DNA of 9,937 nt from Streptosporangiaceae bacterium (GTDB taxonomy: Bacteria; Actinomycetota; Actinomycetes; Streptosporangiales; Streptosporangiaceae). The notes below the pieces were generated by a model, which had not been told where the DNA came from, did not search any database, and saw only the letters and a list, made by a program, of their open reading frames with translations. The stretch spans positions 1-9,937 of the forward strand of contig JASIGS010000223.1 of the NCBI GenBank assembly GCA_030052355.1, read 5' to 3'. Position 1 is the stretch's first letter. Each line of letters begins with the position of its first letter. The translations under genes were made by a program, and so were the position numbers. Below, piece by piece: positions 1 to 8,152 of this stretch.

Positions 1-885
1 GTGGTCGAGGCGACCGGCCCGGACGTGACCGGCCTGGCACCAGGCGACTTCGTGATCCTGAACTGGCGTGCCGTGTGCGGCCAGTGCCGGGCCTGCCTGC
101 GCGGCCGTCCGTGGTACTGCTTCGCGACCCACAACGCCGCGCAGAAGATGACGCTGACGGACGGCACGCAGCTGTCGCCGGCGCTCGGCATCGGCGCGTT
201 CGCGGAAAAGACGCTCGTCGCCGCCGGCCAGTGCACCAAGGTCGACCCGGCGATCAAGCCGGAGGTGGCCGGGCTGCTCGGCTGCGGCGTCATGGCGGGC
301 CTCGGCGCGGCGCTGAACACCGCGGCCGTCAGCCGCGGCGACTCGGTCGCGGTGATCGGCTGCGGCGGAGTCGGCGACGCGGCGATCCTCGGCGCCAGCC
401 TGGCCGGTGCCCGGAAGATCATCGCGGTGGACGTGGACGACAGGAAGCTGGAGTGGGCCCGCCAGTTCGGTGCCACCGACACCGTGAACTCGCGCGCGGC
501 CGACCCGGTGGACGCCATCCGCGCCCTCACCGAGGGGAACGGCGCCGACGTCGTGATCGAGGCCGTCGGCCGGCCGGAGACCTACAAGCAGGCGTTCTAC
601 GCCCGTGACCTGGCCGGCACCGTCGTGCTCGTCGGCGTCCCGACTCCGGAGATGCAGCTCGACCTGCCGCTGCTCGACGTGTTCGGTCGTGGCGGGTCGC
701 TGAAGTCCTCGTGGTACGGCGACTGCCTGCCGACGCGCGACTTTCCCATGCTCGTCGACCTGCACCTGCAGGGCCGGCTGCCGCTGGAGAAGTTCGTGTC
801 GGAGACGATCGGGATCGACGGGGTCGAGGAGGCGTTCGTGAAGATGCAGCGCGGGGAGGTGCTGCGGTCCGTGGTCGTGCTGTGA
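1..885 (+). CDS. mscR: S-(hydroxymethyl)mycothiol dehydrogenase (mycothiol-dependent formaldehyde dehydrogenase), 5'-truncated by the window edge
   Basis: Zinc- and NAD-dependent medium-chain dehydrogenase that oxidises the spontaneous formaldehyde-mycothiol adduct, a cytosolic formaldehyde detoxification step that can also reduce S-nitrosomycothiol. Seen here: the structural-zinc cysteines C26, C29, C32 and C40 in a C-x2-C-x2-C-x7-C arrangement; C95 in [10 protein letters not shown] as a catalytic-zinc ligand; the nucleotide-binding loop GCGGVG at 120-125; and the acidic residue D144 ending the second Rossmann strand. [12 protein letters not shown] and the stretch around [19 protein letters not shown] closely match my memory of mycobacterial MscR. 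The family is about 360 residues and 294 are visible. The first catalytic motifs (GVCHTD, GHE) are missing, so the first GTG is almost certainly an internal valine and the gene starts upstream. Its stop overlaps the next start by 4 bp, so translation is probably coupled. A related class III-like alcohol dehydrogenase is the main alternative. Confidence 0.92.
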   Translation: MVEATGPDVTGLAPGDFVILNWRAVCGQCRACLRGRPWYCFATHNAAQKMTLTDGTQLSPALGIGAFAEKTLVAAGQCTKVDPAIKPEVAGLLGCGVMAGLGAALNTAAVSRGDSVAVIGCGGVGDAAILGASLAGARKIIAVDVDDRKLEWARQFGATDTVNSRAADPVDAIRALTEGNGADVVIEAVGRPETYKQAFYARDLAGTVVLVGVPTPEMQLDLPLLDVFGRGGSLKSSWYGDCLPTRDFPMLVDLHLQGRLPLEKFVSETIGIDGVEEAFVKMQRGEVLRSVVVL

Positions 886-1604
886 CGCCCGCGCCCATCC
901 GGGTCGCGATGTGGTCGGGCCCGCGGACGATCTCGACCGCGCTGATGCGGTCGTTCGAGAACCGGCCGGACACGATCGTCGTCGACGAGCCGCTGTACGG
1001 CTACTACCTCGCGCACACGTCGGTGCAGCACCCGGGCCGGGACGAGGTCATCGCGAGCATGCCGGCCGACTGGCGCGTGGTGCTGCGCGAGCTGACGCAG
1101 GCTCCGCTGCCGGACGGCGCGTCGGTGTACTACCAGAAGCACATGACCCACCACCTGCTGCCCGAGATCGACCGGGCCGCGTTCGCCGGGCTGACGCACG
1201 CGTTCCTGATCCGCGACCCGCGCCAGCTGCTCGCGTCGTACGCGCGGGTCAGGTCGCAGCCGGTACTGGCCGACCTCGGGCTCGAGCAGCAGGCGGAGAT
1301 CTTCCGGTCGTTCGGCGGACCGGTCATCGACTCGGCCGACATCCTGCGCAACCCGCGGGCCGCGCTCGGGGCGCTCTGCGACGCGCTCGGCGTGCCATTT
1401 GATCCGGCCATGCTGTCCTGGCCGCCTGGCCCGCGGCCGTCCGACGGGGTGTGGGGCCCGTACTGGTACGACAGCGTGTGGCGATCCACCGGCTTCGGTC
1501 CTTACCGGCCGGCGTCCGGCGAGCTCGCCCCGCACCTCGAGCCGCTCGCCGCGCAGTGCGAGCCGTTCTACGCCGAGCTCAGGGCCCACCGGTTGATCCC
1601 GTAA
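882..1604 (+). CDS. Sulfotransferase-like P-loop protein (240 aa)
   Basis: Small cytosolic protein of the sulfotransferase fold; substrate unknown. The GTG start at 882 overlaps the mscR stop as GTGA; an earlier in-frame start (711) would lie deep inside mscR and is rejected. Seen: strand-loop WSGPRTIST at residues 11-19, in the place of the PAPS 5'-phosphosulfate-binding loop; DEPLYGYYL at 35-43; and [13 protein letters not shown] at 108-120, which has the Arg-Asp-Pro...Ser pattern of the 3'-phosphate-binding motif. The tail has the distinctive [14 protein letters not shown] (183-196) and WRSTGFGPY (200-208). These blocks resemble the N-terminal domain of plant proteins named branched-chain-amino-acid aminotransferase-like, in which this domain precedes a fold-type IV aminotransferase; a matching aminotransferase lies at 9121. 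Real PAPS-dependent activity is inferred, not shown. The gene ends in two consecutive TAA codons (1602-1607). Confidence 0.85.
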   Translation: MTPAPIRVAMWSGPRTISTALMRSFENRPDTIVVDEPLYGYYLAHTSVQHPGRDEVIASMPADWRVVLRELTQAPLPDGASVYYQKHMTHHLLPEIDRAAFAGLTHAFLIRDPRQLLASYARVRSQPVLADLGLEQQAEIFRSFGGPVIDSADILRNPRAALGALCDALGVPFDPAMLSWPPGPRPSDGVWGPYWYDSVWRSTGFGPYRPASGELAPHLEPLAAQCEPFYAELRAHRLIP

Positions 1605-1689
1605 TAAGTAATTGCCGTGCCTTTACCGCCATTTGCTTGTTGTAGCGGCCACAATGGATTGCCGTCGAAGTTACGAACGGGGGGCCACC
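1605..1689 (+). promoter_or_regulatory. AT-richer gap and ribosome binding site before the secreted propeller gene
   Basis: This 85-bp gap is visibly less GC-rich than its surroundings, which suits a promoter for the following gene, but I find no convincing -35/-10 pair with 16-18 bp spacing. A G-rich run (GGGGGG, 1680-1685) lies 4 bp before the ATG at 1690 and can serve as the SD sequence. An alternative TTG at 1612 in the same frame would place 26 extra residues before the signal peptide and has no SD. Confidence 0.4.
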
Positions 1690-2889
1690 ATGAAGCTCAC
1701 AGTTGGCGGCACCGCGCTGGGGCTGGCCGTTGGCGCATTAGCGCTGGGTTGCGCGGTAGCGTCGGCGCCTGCTCAGGCGGCCACGACCGGATGGCGCGTC
1801 TACGAGCAGGTCCCGGTGGGCGGGTACATCGCGGAGCTGACGTCGGTCTCGGTCGTCAGCGCCGGCGACGCGTGGGCGGTCGGCGACTCGTTCGACGATG
1901 TCGGCACCGGCCCGGCGATCCTCCTGCACTGGACCGGAAAGGCGTGGAGTCACGTCAAGCTGCCCGCCAAGGTTGCCGCGTTCTGGAACGCTAACGGCGG
2001 CGGGCAGGCGGTGGACGTGGTCGGCGCCTCTTCCGCGAGCAACGTCTGGGCGTTCGACGGCAGTGGCGGCTACATCCACCTGGGCAGCGGGGGATGGACG
2101 TCTGGCATGGTGCCGGGGACCGCCGGCGGCTTCCTTCGGATCCTGACCGTGTCGGCTGTCAAGGTCTTCAGCCCGACCGACGTGTGGATCTTCGGATGCA
2201 TCCTCACCGGCGACCACTTCGCGGATGCCATCCCGTACGCCGACCACTTCGACGGCCGGAAGTGGGTAAGGACGGCGTTCCCCGGATCTGGCGGCGTGGC
2301 TAGCGTGAGCGCCATCTCCGCGCGCGACATATGGGCGGTGGCGGGTCCGAGTAGTGCGTCCACGGGGGTCGGAACGGCGAGCGTCGTGCGCTGGAACGGC
2401 ACCAGCTGGCAGCCGGTCACGGTGCAGCCGCCGAAGCTGCCGGTGGGTGCCGGCTGGACCGCCATCGACGCCAGGTCCGACGGCGACGTCTTCGTGGCAG
2501 GCGGCGGGGAGCCAGGGAGCGGCGAAGGTAAGGGCACGCCCGAACGGGTTTACCACTGGACCGGCAAGCGCTGGTCGGTGACGGCACTCCCGGCCCGGGC
2601 ATCGGCCAAGACGTTCACCATGGTCAGCCTCGTGGCGGACGGTTCGGGCCTGTGGGGTCTCGACTCGATCGTCATCACCCCCATGCAGGGCGGGCCGCTG
2701 CCGCTCGTGACGCCGTGCACGACGATCTGGCACTTCACCGGGACCAAGTGGACGGGCCCGACGGTAGTCGGTGGCGGCGGCGCGTGCCTCTACCAGCTCG
2801 CAAGCACTGCGGGCGGAAACTCAACCTGGGGCGTCGGAACGAATGGGGATAACGGCCTGGTCGTCCTGACCGGGGCCCTGCCGCGCTAG
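1690..2889 (+). CDS. Secreted repeat protein, probable seven-bladed beta-propeller (399 aa)
   Basis: Function unknown; predicted to be exported and extracellular. An N-terminal Sec signal peptide is clear: MK, a hydrophobic core at about residues 8-24, and an A-x-A site ASAPAQA with cleavage likely after residue 30. The mature protein consists of degenerate repeats of about 45-55 residues, each with a D-x-W-A-V/F-G-like strand followed by an H/R-W-x-G-x-x-W strand. Visible pairs are DAWAVGD (60-66) with HWTGKAW (80-86); NVWAFDG (118-124) with a degraded partner; DVWIFG (164-169) with HFDGRKW (186-192); DIWAVAG (213-219) with RWNGTSW (234-240); DVFVAGG (266-272) with HWTGKRW (289-295); LWGLD (321-325) with HFTGTKW (348-354); and STWGVG (378-383). 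About seven units suggest a closed propeller, as in many uncharacterised secreted actinobacterial proteins. No catalytic residues were recognised. The ATG at 1690 is chosen because it gives an intact signal peptide and an upstream G-rich SD. Confidence 0.85.
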   Translation: MKLTVGGTALGLAVGALALGCAVASAPAQAATTGWRVYEQVPVGGYIAELTSVSVVSAGDAWAVGDSFDDVGTGPAILLHWTGKAWSHVKLPAKVAAFWNANGGGQAVDVVGASSASNVWAFDGSGGYIHLGSGGWTSGMVPGTAGGFLRILTVSAVKVFSPTDVWIFGCILTGDHFADAIPYADHFDGRKWVRTAFPGSGGVASVSAISARDIWAVAGPSSASTGVGTASVVRWNGTSWQPVTVQPPKLPVGAGWTAIDARSDGDVFVAGGGEPGSGEGKGTPERVYHWTGKRWSVTALPARASAKTFTMVSLVADGSGLWGLDSIVITPMQGGPLPLVTPCTTIWHFTGTKWTGPTVVGGGGACLYQLASTAGGNSTWGVGTNGDNGLVVLTGALPR

Positions 2890-2904
2890 AACGGAGGCCC
2901 ATGC

Positions 2905-2982
2905 GGCCTCAGGGCCTGCGGCGCCGGCTTACACCGTGTCGCAGGCCTCAGGGCCTGCGGCGCCGGCTTACACCGCGTCGCA
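2905..2982. repeat. Tandem direct repeat, two 39-bp units
   Basis: Two units lie back to back at 2905-2943 and 2944-2982 with a single difference (T at 2937, C at 2976). Each begins GGCCTCAGGGCCTGCGGCGC. The junction creates an inverted repeat, CGCAGGCC / GGCCTGCG (2940-2947 / 2952-2959), with a 4-nt TCAG loop. It lies 15 bp after the stop of the propeller gene. Near identity points to a recent duplication. Confidence 0.9.
2940..2959 (+). terminator. Possible hairpin terminator after the propeller gene
   Basis: A perfect 8-bp GC-rich stem with a TCAG loop begins 51 bp after the stop codon at 2889. No T-run follows, but actinobacterial terminators often lack one. It could equally be a by-product of the tandem duplication. 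Confidence 0.3.
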
Positions 2983-3413
2983 CGCCGACGAGGCCAACCA
3001 GCACCAAGACGGCGCAACCGCAGATAGCGGTGCCGCATGCGACCGGAGGCCGGGTCACAGCCAGAGACCCACCACGCCCCGGCAGATCGGCCAGCCAGGC
3101 AGGAGCGCCGCGCCACGCGCTAGGCCGACGATGACGCCCGTGTCGCCGGCGGCTCGCCGCCGTCAGTGCACGCACTGCCGGTGGGCCGTGCGCATCGCGG
3201 CGCACGCCCGTGCTGTTCATCTGATCTCCCGGTGCCGCTAATGGCCCAGTCTTAGCCTGGGCTAAAGAGCTCTCCACGGGATCTGCCAAATGCACTATGA
3301 AGCTCCTCAGATTGGCGCATCGCCCCCTCAGACGGCCCAGACGGGGGCAGGCTCGTCCCTGGGCGCGCTGTAGCTTTCAGAGCGGAGAGCCTGTGCAGTG
3401 GCCGCTGCTGCCG

Positions 3414-6398
3414 TTACGCTCGTGACTCCTGCGCGGCACCGAGCCTGTGGACCACCGCCGCGGCCTCGACCCGCCCGCCGACGCCGAGTTTGGCGAGGAT
3501 GCTCGACACGTGCACGCTCACGGTCTTGGCGCTGATGAACAGGGCCTGACCGATTTCGGTGTTGGACCGGCCCGCCGCCACCAGCAGCAGCACCTCGCGC
3601 TCGCGATCGGTCAGCCTGAACCTGGCCAGTTCGTCAGGTTGCCCGGCCGCCCCATCTGGCGCCGGGTCCAGGCTGAGCCGGGCTCGCCGGGCTAGCGCCG
3701 CTGCCTCGGCTGCTATCGGCTCCGCACCGATCCGGTTCGCGATCGCGTGTGCCTCCGCGACCGCCGCTGCCGCGGCGGCCCGGTCGGCGTGGCCGCCGCT
3801 ACAGTGCGCCTCAGCCTCCCGGAGCAGCGCGTAAGCGAGCAGGTACGGCTCCTGTGCTTGCTGGAAAGCCTGCACCGCCGCAGACCACGCCGCGCCTTCA
3901 CCCACGCCGTTGGCCCTGGCCTGCTCGGCCGCGACCATTACCCGGTAACCACACCAGAGCGGGGCGGGCGTGAGCAGCCCGGCCGCGATGCTCGCCAGGC
4001 GGTCGCAGCGCTCGCGCACGTGGCCGGCGATGTCCTCACGGCGGTCTCTCGCCCTGGTTGCCTCGTCGGCCTCGACGCGCATTCCCAGCCACACCAGCGG
4101 CCAGGCGTACCGTGAAGCCCACGACGGCGCCTCGGCTGTCAGGTCGGCCGCGACCGCAGCCCGGGCAGCGGCCAGATCGCCCCTGGCCAGCGCGATCATG
4201 CCCTCGGCGAAACGCAGCGGCATCATGAACTGAACATCGGGAATCTCGCCAAACGCGTGCCGGAAGCTGTGCAGCTCGCTGACCGCCTCCCCGTACCGCC
4301 CGCGCAGGAGCGCGAGCTCGGTCCGGAACTGATGCAGCACAGCGCTAAACACTCCCTCCGGCTCCAGCCGCAGCGCGCCCGCAGTCAGCTTGTCCGCCTC
4401 CGGCCAGCGGCCCAGTCGCAGCAACGACTCCGCCTGGTTGCCCATGAGGTAGCAGCCGTCCGTCCGGGCCATGCCCACCTGCTCCGCAAGGCGCACGCCG
4501 TCGCTCGCGACTTCCAGTGCCTCGGCATGCCGGCCCATCAGTTCCAGTACGTCGGACAGGTCGATATAGCCACGCAGCGCGACGACCGGCAGGTCCAGCT
4601 CGTGAGCCAGATCGATGCCCGACCGCAGTTGGCTAAGGCCAGAGTCCGCCGGACGCAGATACGACATTGCCGACCCCAGCGTTATGGCTACATCGGCCTC
4701 CACGTCCCGCGCGCAGACAGTGCGGGCAATCGGCAGCGCGCGCGTGGCCACTTCTGCGGCTCGTTCCATGTCAGAAAATGCCAGCAGCATCCGCGCCAGC
4801 GACGCCAGCACCCTCGCGCGCTCCTGGCTGGCCCCGGCCGAAAGCAGCAGCGCGAGTGCCTGCTCCAGCGTCGCGGCGGCGACGGCCGGCTGGCCCGCAT
4901 CGCACTGAGCCTGGGCATACTGCTCGAGAAGCAGCGCCCGGCGCGCCGGATCGGTGCCGTCAGGCAGCTGCGCGAGCGCGTCGCTGAGCAGAGACTGTGA
5001 CCGGCCGATCGCGCCTGACTGGTACGCCGCTTCGGCCGCAAGGCGGCTCAGCTCGACCTGATCCAAGCCAGTCCGCTGCTCCGCGTCGTCCACCTGGGGC
5101 CAGATTTCCAGCGCTCGCTCCAGATGGCGCAGTGACTCTGCCGGGGCGTAAGTCGCCAGGGCGTGCCTGGCCGCGTCGATCGCGGCGGGCAGCGCTCGCG
5201 GCAGGTCGTGCGCCGCGTACCAGTGATAGGTGAGCGCGGCCGGCAGCGCGGTTTCATCGCCAGCCAGCCCTGGATCTGCTCCGAGCGCCGTGCCGTACGC
5301 TGCGTGCAGGCGGACCCGCTCTCCCGGCAGCATGTCCTCGTACACGGCGTCCCTGGTCAGCGCGTGCCGGAAGGCATAGCCCTGGCCGGCCCGATCGACG
5401 AGGAGCACCTGGCTCTCCACGACCTCGTGCAGCGTTGAATACAACTCGGGCTCGCCGAGTCCCGCCACCGCGAAGAGCAGCCGCTCGGCGACTGTACGGC
5501 CGGCCACCGCGGCTGTTCGCAGCAGTCGCTGCGCGTCCGGGCTCAGCGCGTCCACCCGGCTCAGCAGCACGTCCCGTACCGACGGCGGCAGCCGTGCCAC
5601 GTCGCGGTCGCCGCGTACGGCGCCGGCCAGCTCCTCGACCAGGTAGGCGTTCCCGCCGGACCGGTCGAAGATCTCCGCGGCGACGCTCGGCGCCGGGTCG
5701 CTGCCGAGAATCGCGGCGAGCTGAGCGGTCACCTCGCCGAGATCGAACCGCTCGACTTCGATCCGGTCGACGAAGCGTGCCCGTTCCCACGCCATCAGCA
5801 GCGGCCGGAGCGGATGCCGCCGGTGCATCTCGTCGGAGCGGTAAGTGGCGACCAGGAGAACCCGTGCGCCGCGCAGCGACCTGACCAGGAACGCGGTCAG
5901 GTCCAGCGTGGACTGATCGGCCCAGTGCAGGTCCTCGAGCACGAGCAGGACCGGCTGCAAGGCGCTGAGCCTGGCCAGCACGCCGAGCACCAGCTCCAGC
6001 AGCTGCCCCTTCTGAATGTCCTCGCCGACGGGTCCGGTTACCGTGTCGGGTGCCAGTTCCGGCAGCAGGCGGGCCAGGCTCGGTCCGGCGAGGCCAAGCA
6101 CCGCGGTTAGCTCACCCGGCGGCATGCTCCGGGCGAGCGTGCGCAGCGCATCGACAAGCGGCGCGAGCGGCAGGCCCTCGGCGCCCAGCTCGGCACACTG
6201 GCCCGTCAGCACGAGGAACTCCGCCGCGGCCGCGCGATCGGCGAGCTCGCCGATGAGCCGGGTCTTGCCGACTCCCGCCTCACCGCCGACGATCGCGAAC
6301 GCCGACTGCCCGCTTGCGGCCCGCTCTAATAGCGCGGTCAGCGTGCTCAGTTCCGCTCGGCGCCCGATGAAGACCGGGCTAACCAAACTCGCGCTCAT
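3414..6398 (-). CDS. LAL-family LuxR-type transcriptional regulator with N-terminal AAA/STAND ATPase (994 aa)
   Basis: Large ATP-dependent DNA-binding regulator of the MalT/LAL type, usually an activator and common in actinobacterial gene clusters. Numbering is from the ATG at 6398. The N-terminus begins with the FIGRRAEL block typical of these ATPases (about 10-17). Walker A is GGEAGVGKT (38-46) and Walker B is VLLVLEDLHWAD (150-161), with further NTPase-like sequence to about residue 370. A long alpha-helical, alanine-rich TPR-like middle follows (about 400-900). The C-terminal GerE/LuxR HTH starts at FRLTDREREV (927 on), with the recognition region ISAKTVSVHVSSILAKLGV. Length fits the family's 900-1000 residues and there is no frameshift. 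A TTG two codons upstream (6404) is the alternative start; neither has a strong SD. The gene lies 63 bp downstream of the exporter on the same strand, so it may be read from the exporter promoter. Ligand and targets are unknown. Confidence 0.93.
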   Translation of the reverse strand: MSASLVSPVFIGRRAELSTLTALLERAASGQSAFAIVGGEAGVGKTRLIGELADRAAAAEFLVLTGQCAELGAEGLPLAPLVDALRTLARSMPPGELTAVLGLAGPSLARLLPELAPDTVTGPVGEDIQKGQLLELVLGVLARLSALQPVLLVLEDLHWADQSTLDLTAFLVRSLRGARVLLVATYRSDEMHRRHPLRPLLMAWERARFVDRIEVERFDLGEVTAQLAAILGSDPAPSVAAEIFDRSGGNAYLVEELAGAVRGDRDVARLPPSVRDVLLSRVDALSPDAQRLLRTAAVAGRTVAERLLFAVAGLGEPELYSTLHEVVESQVLLVDRAGQGYAFRHALTRDAVYEDMLPGERVRLHAAYGTALGADPGLAGDETALPAALTYHWYAAHDLPRALPAAIDAARHALATYAPAESLRHLERALEIWPQVDDAEQRTGLDQVELSRLAAEAAYQSGAIGRSQSLLSDALAQLPDGTDPARRALLLEQYAQAQCDAGQPAVAAATLEQALALLLSAGASQERARVLASLARMLLAFSDMERAAEVATRALPIARTVCARDVEADVAITLGSAMSYLRPADSGLSQLRSGIDLAHELDLPVVALRGYIDLSDVLELMGRHAEALEVASDGVRLAEQVGMARTDGCYLMGNQAESLLRLGRWPEADKLTAGALRLEPEGVFSAVLHQFRTELALLRGRYGEAVSELHSFRHAFGEIPDVQFMMPLRFAEGMIALARGDLAAARAAVAADLTAEAPSWASRYAWPLVWLGMRVEADEATRARDRREDIAGHVRERCDRLASIAAGLLTPAPLWCGYRVMVAAEQARANGVGEGAAWSAAVQAFQQAQEPYLLAYALLREAEAHCSGGHADRAAAAAAVAEAHAIANRIGAEPIAAEAAALARRARLSLDPAPDGAAGQPDELARFRLTDREREVLLLVAAGRSNTEIGQALFISAKTVSVHVSSILAKLGVGGRVEAAAVVHRLGAAQESRA

Positions 6399-6461
6399 GG
6401 TCAAAAGGTGCCACAGGATAGCGCCGCCTGGCTAACAGATCCGCGGTCCTGGCGCAGCGGC

Positions 6462-7973
6462 CTAGTCGGCGAGGATGCGAGGCACGCTGCTGGCTTGATC
6501 CACCAGTTCATCAGCGCCAATGAGGGCGTCCTCGGAGACGGCGGTCCGCGGCAGCATCAGCGCGAGCACGCCGCACAAGGCAAACGCGCCGATCGCGTAC
6601 GGTGCCGCGTGCTGCAGTGCCTCGGCGAACGTGTGACCGCTGCCGACCTGGTCGAAGAACACGGTGCCGAGCAGCGCGACGCCGATCGCGCCGCCCAGCT
6701 GCTGCGCGGTGCTGAACACGCCAGACGCGCTGCCTGCGGCCTCCGCCGGGGCGGCTGCCAGCACGACGTTGACCAGCGGGATGACCAGCAGCGCGAGGCC
6801 GGCACCGGCGATGACCAGGCCAGGAACGATGGGCCACGGACTGCCGTTCGTGCCCACGTGCGGCACGAAGGCGTCGACGGCCACTATCCCGCCAGCCATC
6901 AGCACGGCACCGGCGATCAGGATCGACCGGCCGTACTTCTGCGCGAGCGGCGTAGCGGCGGGCGCGCCCAGGAAGCTGCCGACGCTGAACGCGACCGCCG
7001 TCAGGCCGGCCTTCAGCGGCGAGAAGTGCTCGCCGATCTGCAGCCACAGCGCCAGCAGCAGGAAGAACCCCTGCAGGGCGGCCGCGAACGCGGCCTGCAC
7101 GCCGAGGCCGGCCGCGAACGCGGGGACCCGCAGCAGCCGGGCGCTCAGCAGCTCAGCCGTCCGCCGCGATGACCGCAGCGACGGACGCCGCACCTCAGCG
7201 ATCGCCACCGCGGACAGTCCCGCCACACCGGCCGCAATAAGCGGCCACACCCAGGCCGGCCAGCCGAGCTGCCTGCCCTCTAGCAGCGGGTACACGATGG
7301 CGACCATGCTCCCGGCCAGCACAACGGCACCCAGGTAGTTCGGGCGCTTCGCCACGTCGTCCCTGGTCTCCGGCACCACCCGGGTCCCCGCGGCGAATGC
7401 CGCGACGGCGATCGGCACGTTCACGAAGAACACGGCGCGCCAGCTCCAGCCGAACAGGTTGGCTTCGGTCAGCACGCCGCCGAGCAGCAGGCCGAGTGCC
7501 GAGGCGAAGCCGAGCATCGCACCGTAGACGGCGAACGCCTGGCCTCGCTCCTTCATCGAGGTGAAGATCACCCGGAATGTCGCGAGCACCTGCGGCGCCA
7601 TGCACGCAGCGGCCGCGCCCTGCACGAACCTGGCCGTGATCAGCTCGGCGCCGGTCGCCGACAGCCCGGCACACAGGCTGGCGACCCCGAACACGCCGAC
7701 GCCCAGCAGGAACACCCGCTTGCGGCCGAACCTGTCGCCCATGCTTCCGGCCACAATCAGCGCGGCGGCGAACGCCAGCATGTAGCCGGACACCACCCAT
7801 TCCAGCTGTGTGGCGGTCGCGCCCAGACTCCGCCGGATCGTGGGCAGCGCCACGTTCACGATGGTCACGTCGATCATGTCCATGAGCGCGCCGACCATCA
7901 TCACGGTCGCCGCCAGCCAGCGGCCCGAGACGTGGTGATCCCCTGCCGCGGCGCTGACCTTGCTGACCCCCAC
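6462..7973 (-). CDS. MFS drug/metabolite exporter, DHA2 (EmrB/QacA-type), 503 aa
   Basis: Inner-membrane proton-driven antiporter, probably exporting a toxic or self-made small molecule. Length and hydrophobic pattern fit 14 transmembrane segments. Visible family motifs are MDMIDVTIVNVALP (31-44, motif D1 of the 14-TM drug exporters), the motif-A loop GSMGDRFGRKR (76-86), RFVQGAAAACMAP (115-127, motif B), and GFASALGLLLGGVLTE (155-170), a motif-C-like antiporter helix in which the usual GP is GL. The GTG start at 7973 is supported by a GGAGG 5 bp upstream (7983-7979 on the minus strand). The gene is divergent from a TetR gene, with paired palindromes just upstream, so repression by that TetR protein with induction by a substrate is the natural model. 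Substrate cannot be read from sequence. The LAL gene follows downstream. Confidence 0.92.
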   Translation of the reverse strand: MGVSKVSAAAGDHHVSGRWLAATVMMVGALMDMIDVTIVNVALPTIRRSLGATATQLEWVVSGYMLAFAAALIVAGSMGDRFGRKRVFLLGVGVFGVASLCAGLSATGAELITARFVQGAAAACMAPQVLATFRVIFTSMKERGQAFAVYGAMLGFASALGLLLGGVLTEANLFGWSWRAVFFVNVPIAVAAFAAGTRVVPETRDDVAKRPNYLGAVVLAGSMVAIVYPLLEGRQLGWPAWVWPLIAAGVAGLSAVAIAEVRRPSLRSSRRTAELLSARLLRVPAFAAGLGVQAAFAAALQGFFLLLALWLQIGEHFSPLKAGLTAVAFSVGSFLGAPAATPLAQKYGRSILIAGAVLMAGGIVAVDAFVPHVGTNGSPWPIVPGLVIAGAGLALLVIPLVNVVLAAAPAEAAGSASGVFSTAQQLGGAIGVALLGTVFFDQVGSGHTFAEALQHAAPYAIGAFALCGVLALMLPRTAVSEDALIGADELVDQASSVPRILAD

Positions 7974-8007
7974 TGCCGCCTCCGATGATCGAACTACATT
8001 TCGCTGA

Positions 8008-8039
8008 TCGAACAGCGTTCTATATCGAACAACGTTCTA
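8008..8039. promoter_or_regulatory. Twin palindromic operators, probable TetR-family binding sites
   Basis: Two 15-bp sites, TCGAACAGCGTTCTA (8008-8022) and TCGAACAACGTTCTA (8025-8039), differ at one central base. Each contains the dyad GAAC-N3-GTTC, and they are offset by 17 bp. A third half-site in the same orientation lies at 7989-7994, within a repeated TGATCGAAC (7986-7994 and 8005-8013). CGCTGTTC at 8083-8090 is the exact reverse complement of part of the first site. The pair lies 25-56 bp upstream of the exporter's SD, where a repressor would cover the promoter. Assignment to the neighbouring TetR protein is inferred from position. Confidence 0.65.
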
Positions 8040-8152
8040 GCATGGGATCGCCGTTTCGGTCAAACTCGGTTCGCTACTAGTACGCTGTTCGTGCAGGCGA
8101 ACTCGGACTCGCCTGCCAGCCGGGACGAGCCAGGACCAGGGCTTGACCGTCG

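Larger units (their letters stand above)
2890..3413. other. 524-bp non-coding interval between convergent genes
   Basis: The propeller gene (plus) and the LAL regulator (minus) converge on this interval. It holds the 39-bp tandem repeat listed separately and several inverted repeats that could stop transcription from either side. These are GCCCAG/CTGGGC (3244-3249 / 3257-3262, 7-nt loop) and GCCCCC/GGGGGC (3322-3327 / 3343-3348, 15-nt loop), neither followed by a clear T-run. ORFs on both strands here are arginine- and proline-rich and lack an SD, so I call no gene. Confidence 0.6.

Noticed and set aside
711..881. Longer start for the sulfotransferase-like protein inside mscR
   Set aside because: The extra 57 residues are Arg/Ala/Gly-rich frame-shadow sequence of mscR, while the GTG at 882 gives a family-like N-terminus at the strand before the P-loop.
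2948..3295. Minus-strand ORF whose C-terminal part has a hydrophobic stretch (ICGCAVLVLVGLVGVRR) followed by an arginine-rich tail
   Set aside because: The hydrophobic segment is suggestive of a membrane anchor, but the ORF has no SD, the rest is low-complexity Arg/Pro/Ala typical of GC-rich non-coding frames, and it runs into the tandem repeat. At most a degraded gene remnant.
3322..3348. GCCCCC/GGGGGC inverted repeat as terminator of the LAL gene
   Set aside because: The stem is only 6 bp with a 15-nt loop and no T-run on the minus strand; in such GC-rich DNA this is not distinguishable from chance.
3290..3373. 27-codon plus-strand ORF beginning ATGCACTATGAAG
   Set aside because: No SD at proper spacing, no recognisable product, and it lies in a convergent intergenic region.
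4257..5000. 247-residue plus-strand ORF opposite the LAL gene
   Set aside because: It is the antisense shadow of an intact, well-supported 994-residue gene; its composition (Arg, Gln, His rich) reflects GC-rich antisense frames.
6408..7172. 254-residue plus-strand ORF opposite the exporter
   Set aside because: Antisense shadow of the MFS gene, with no SD and no domain pattern.
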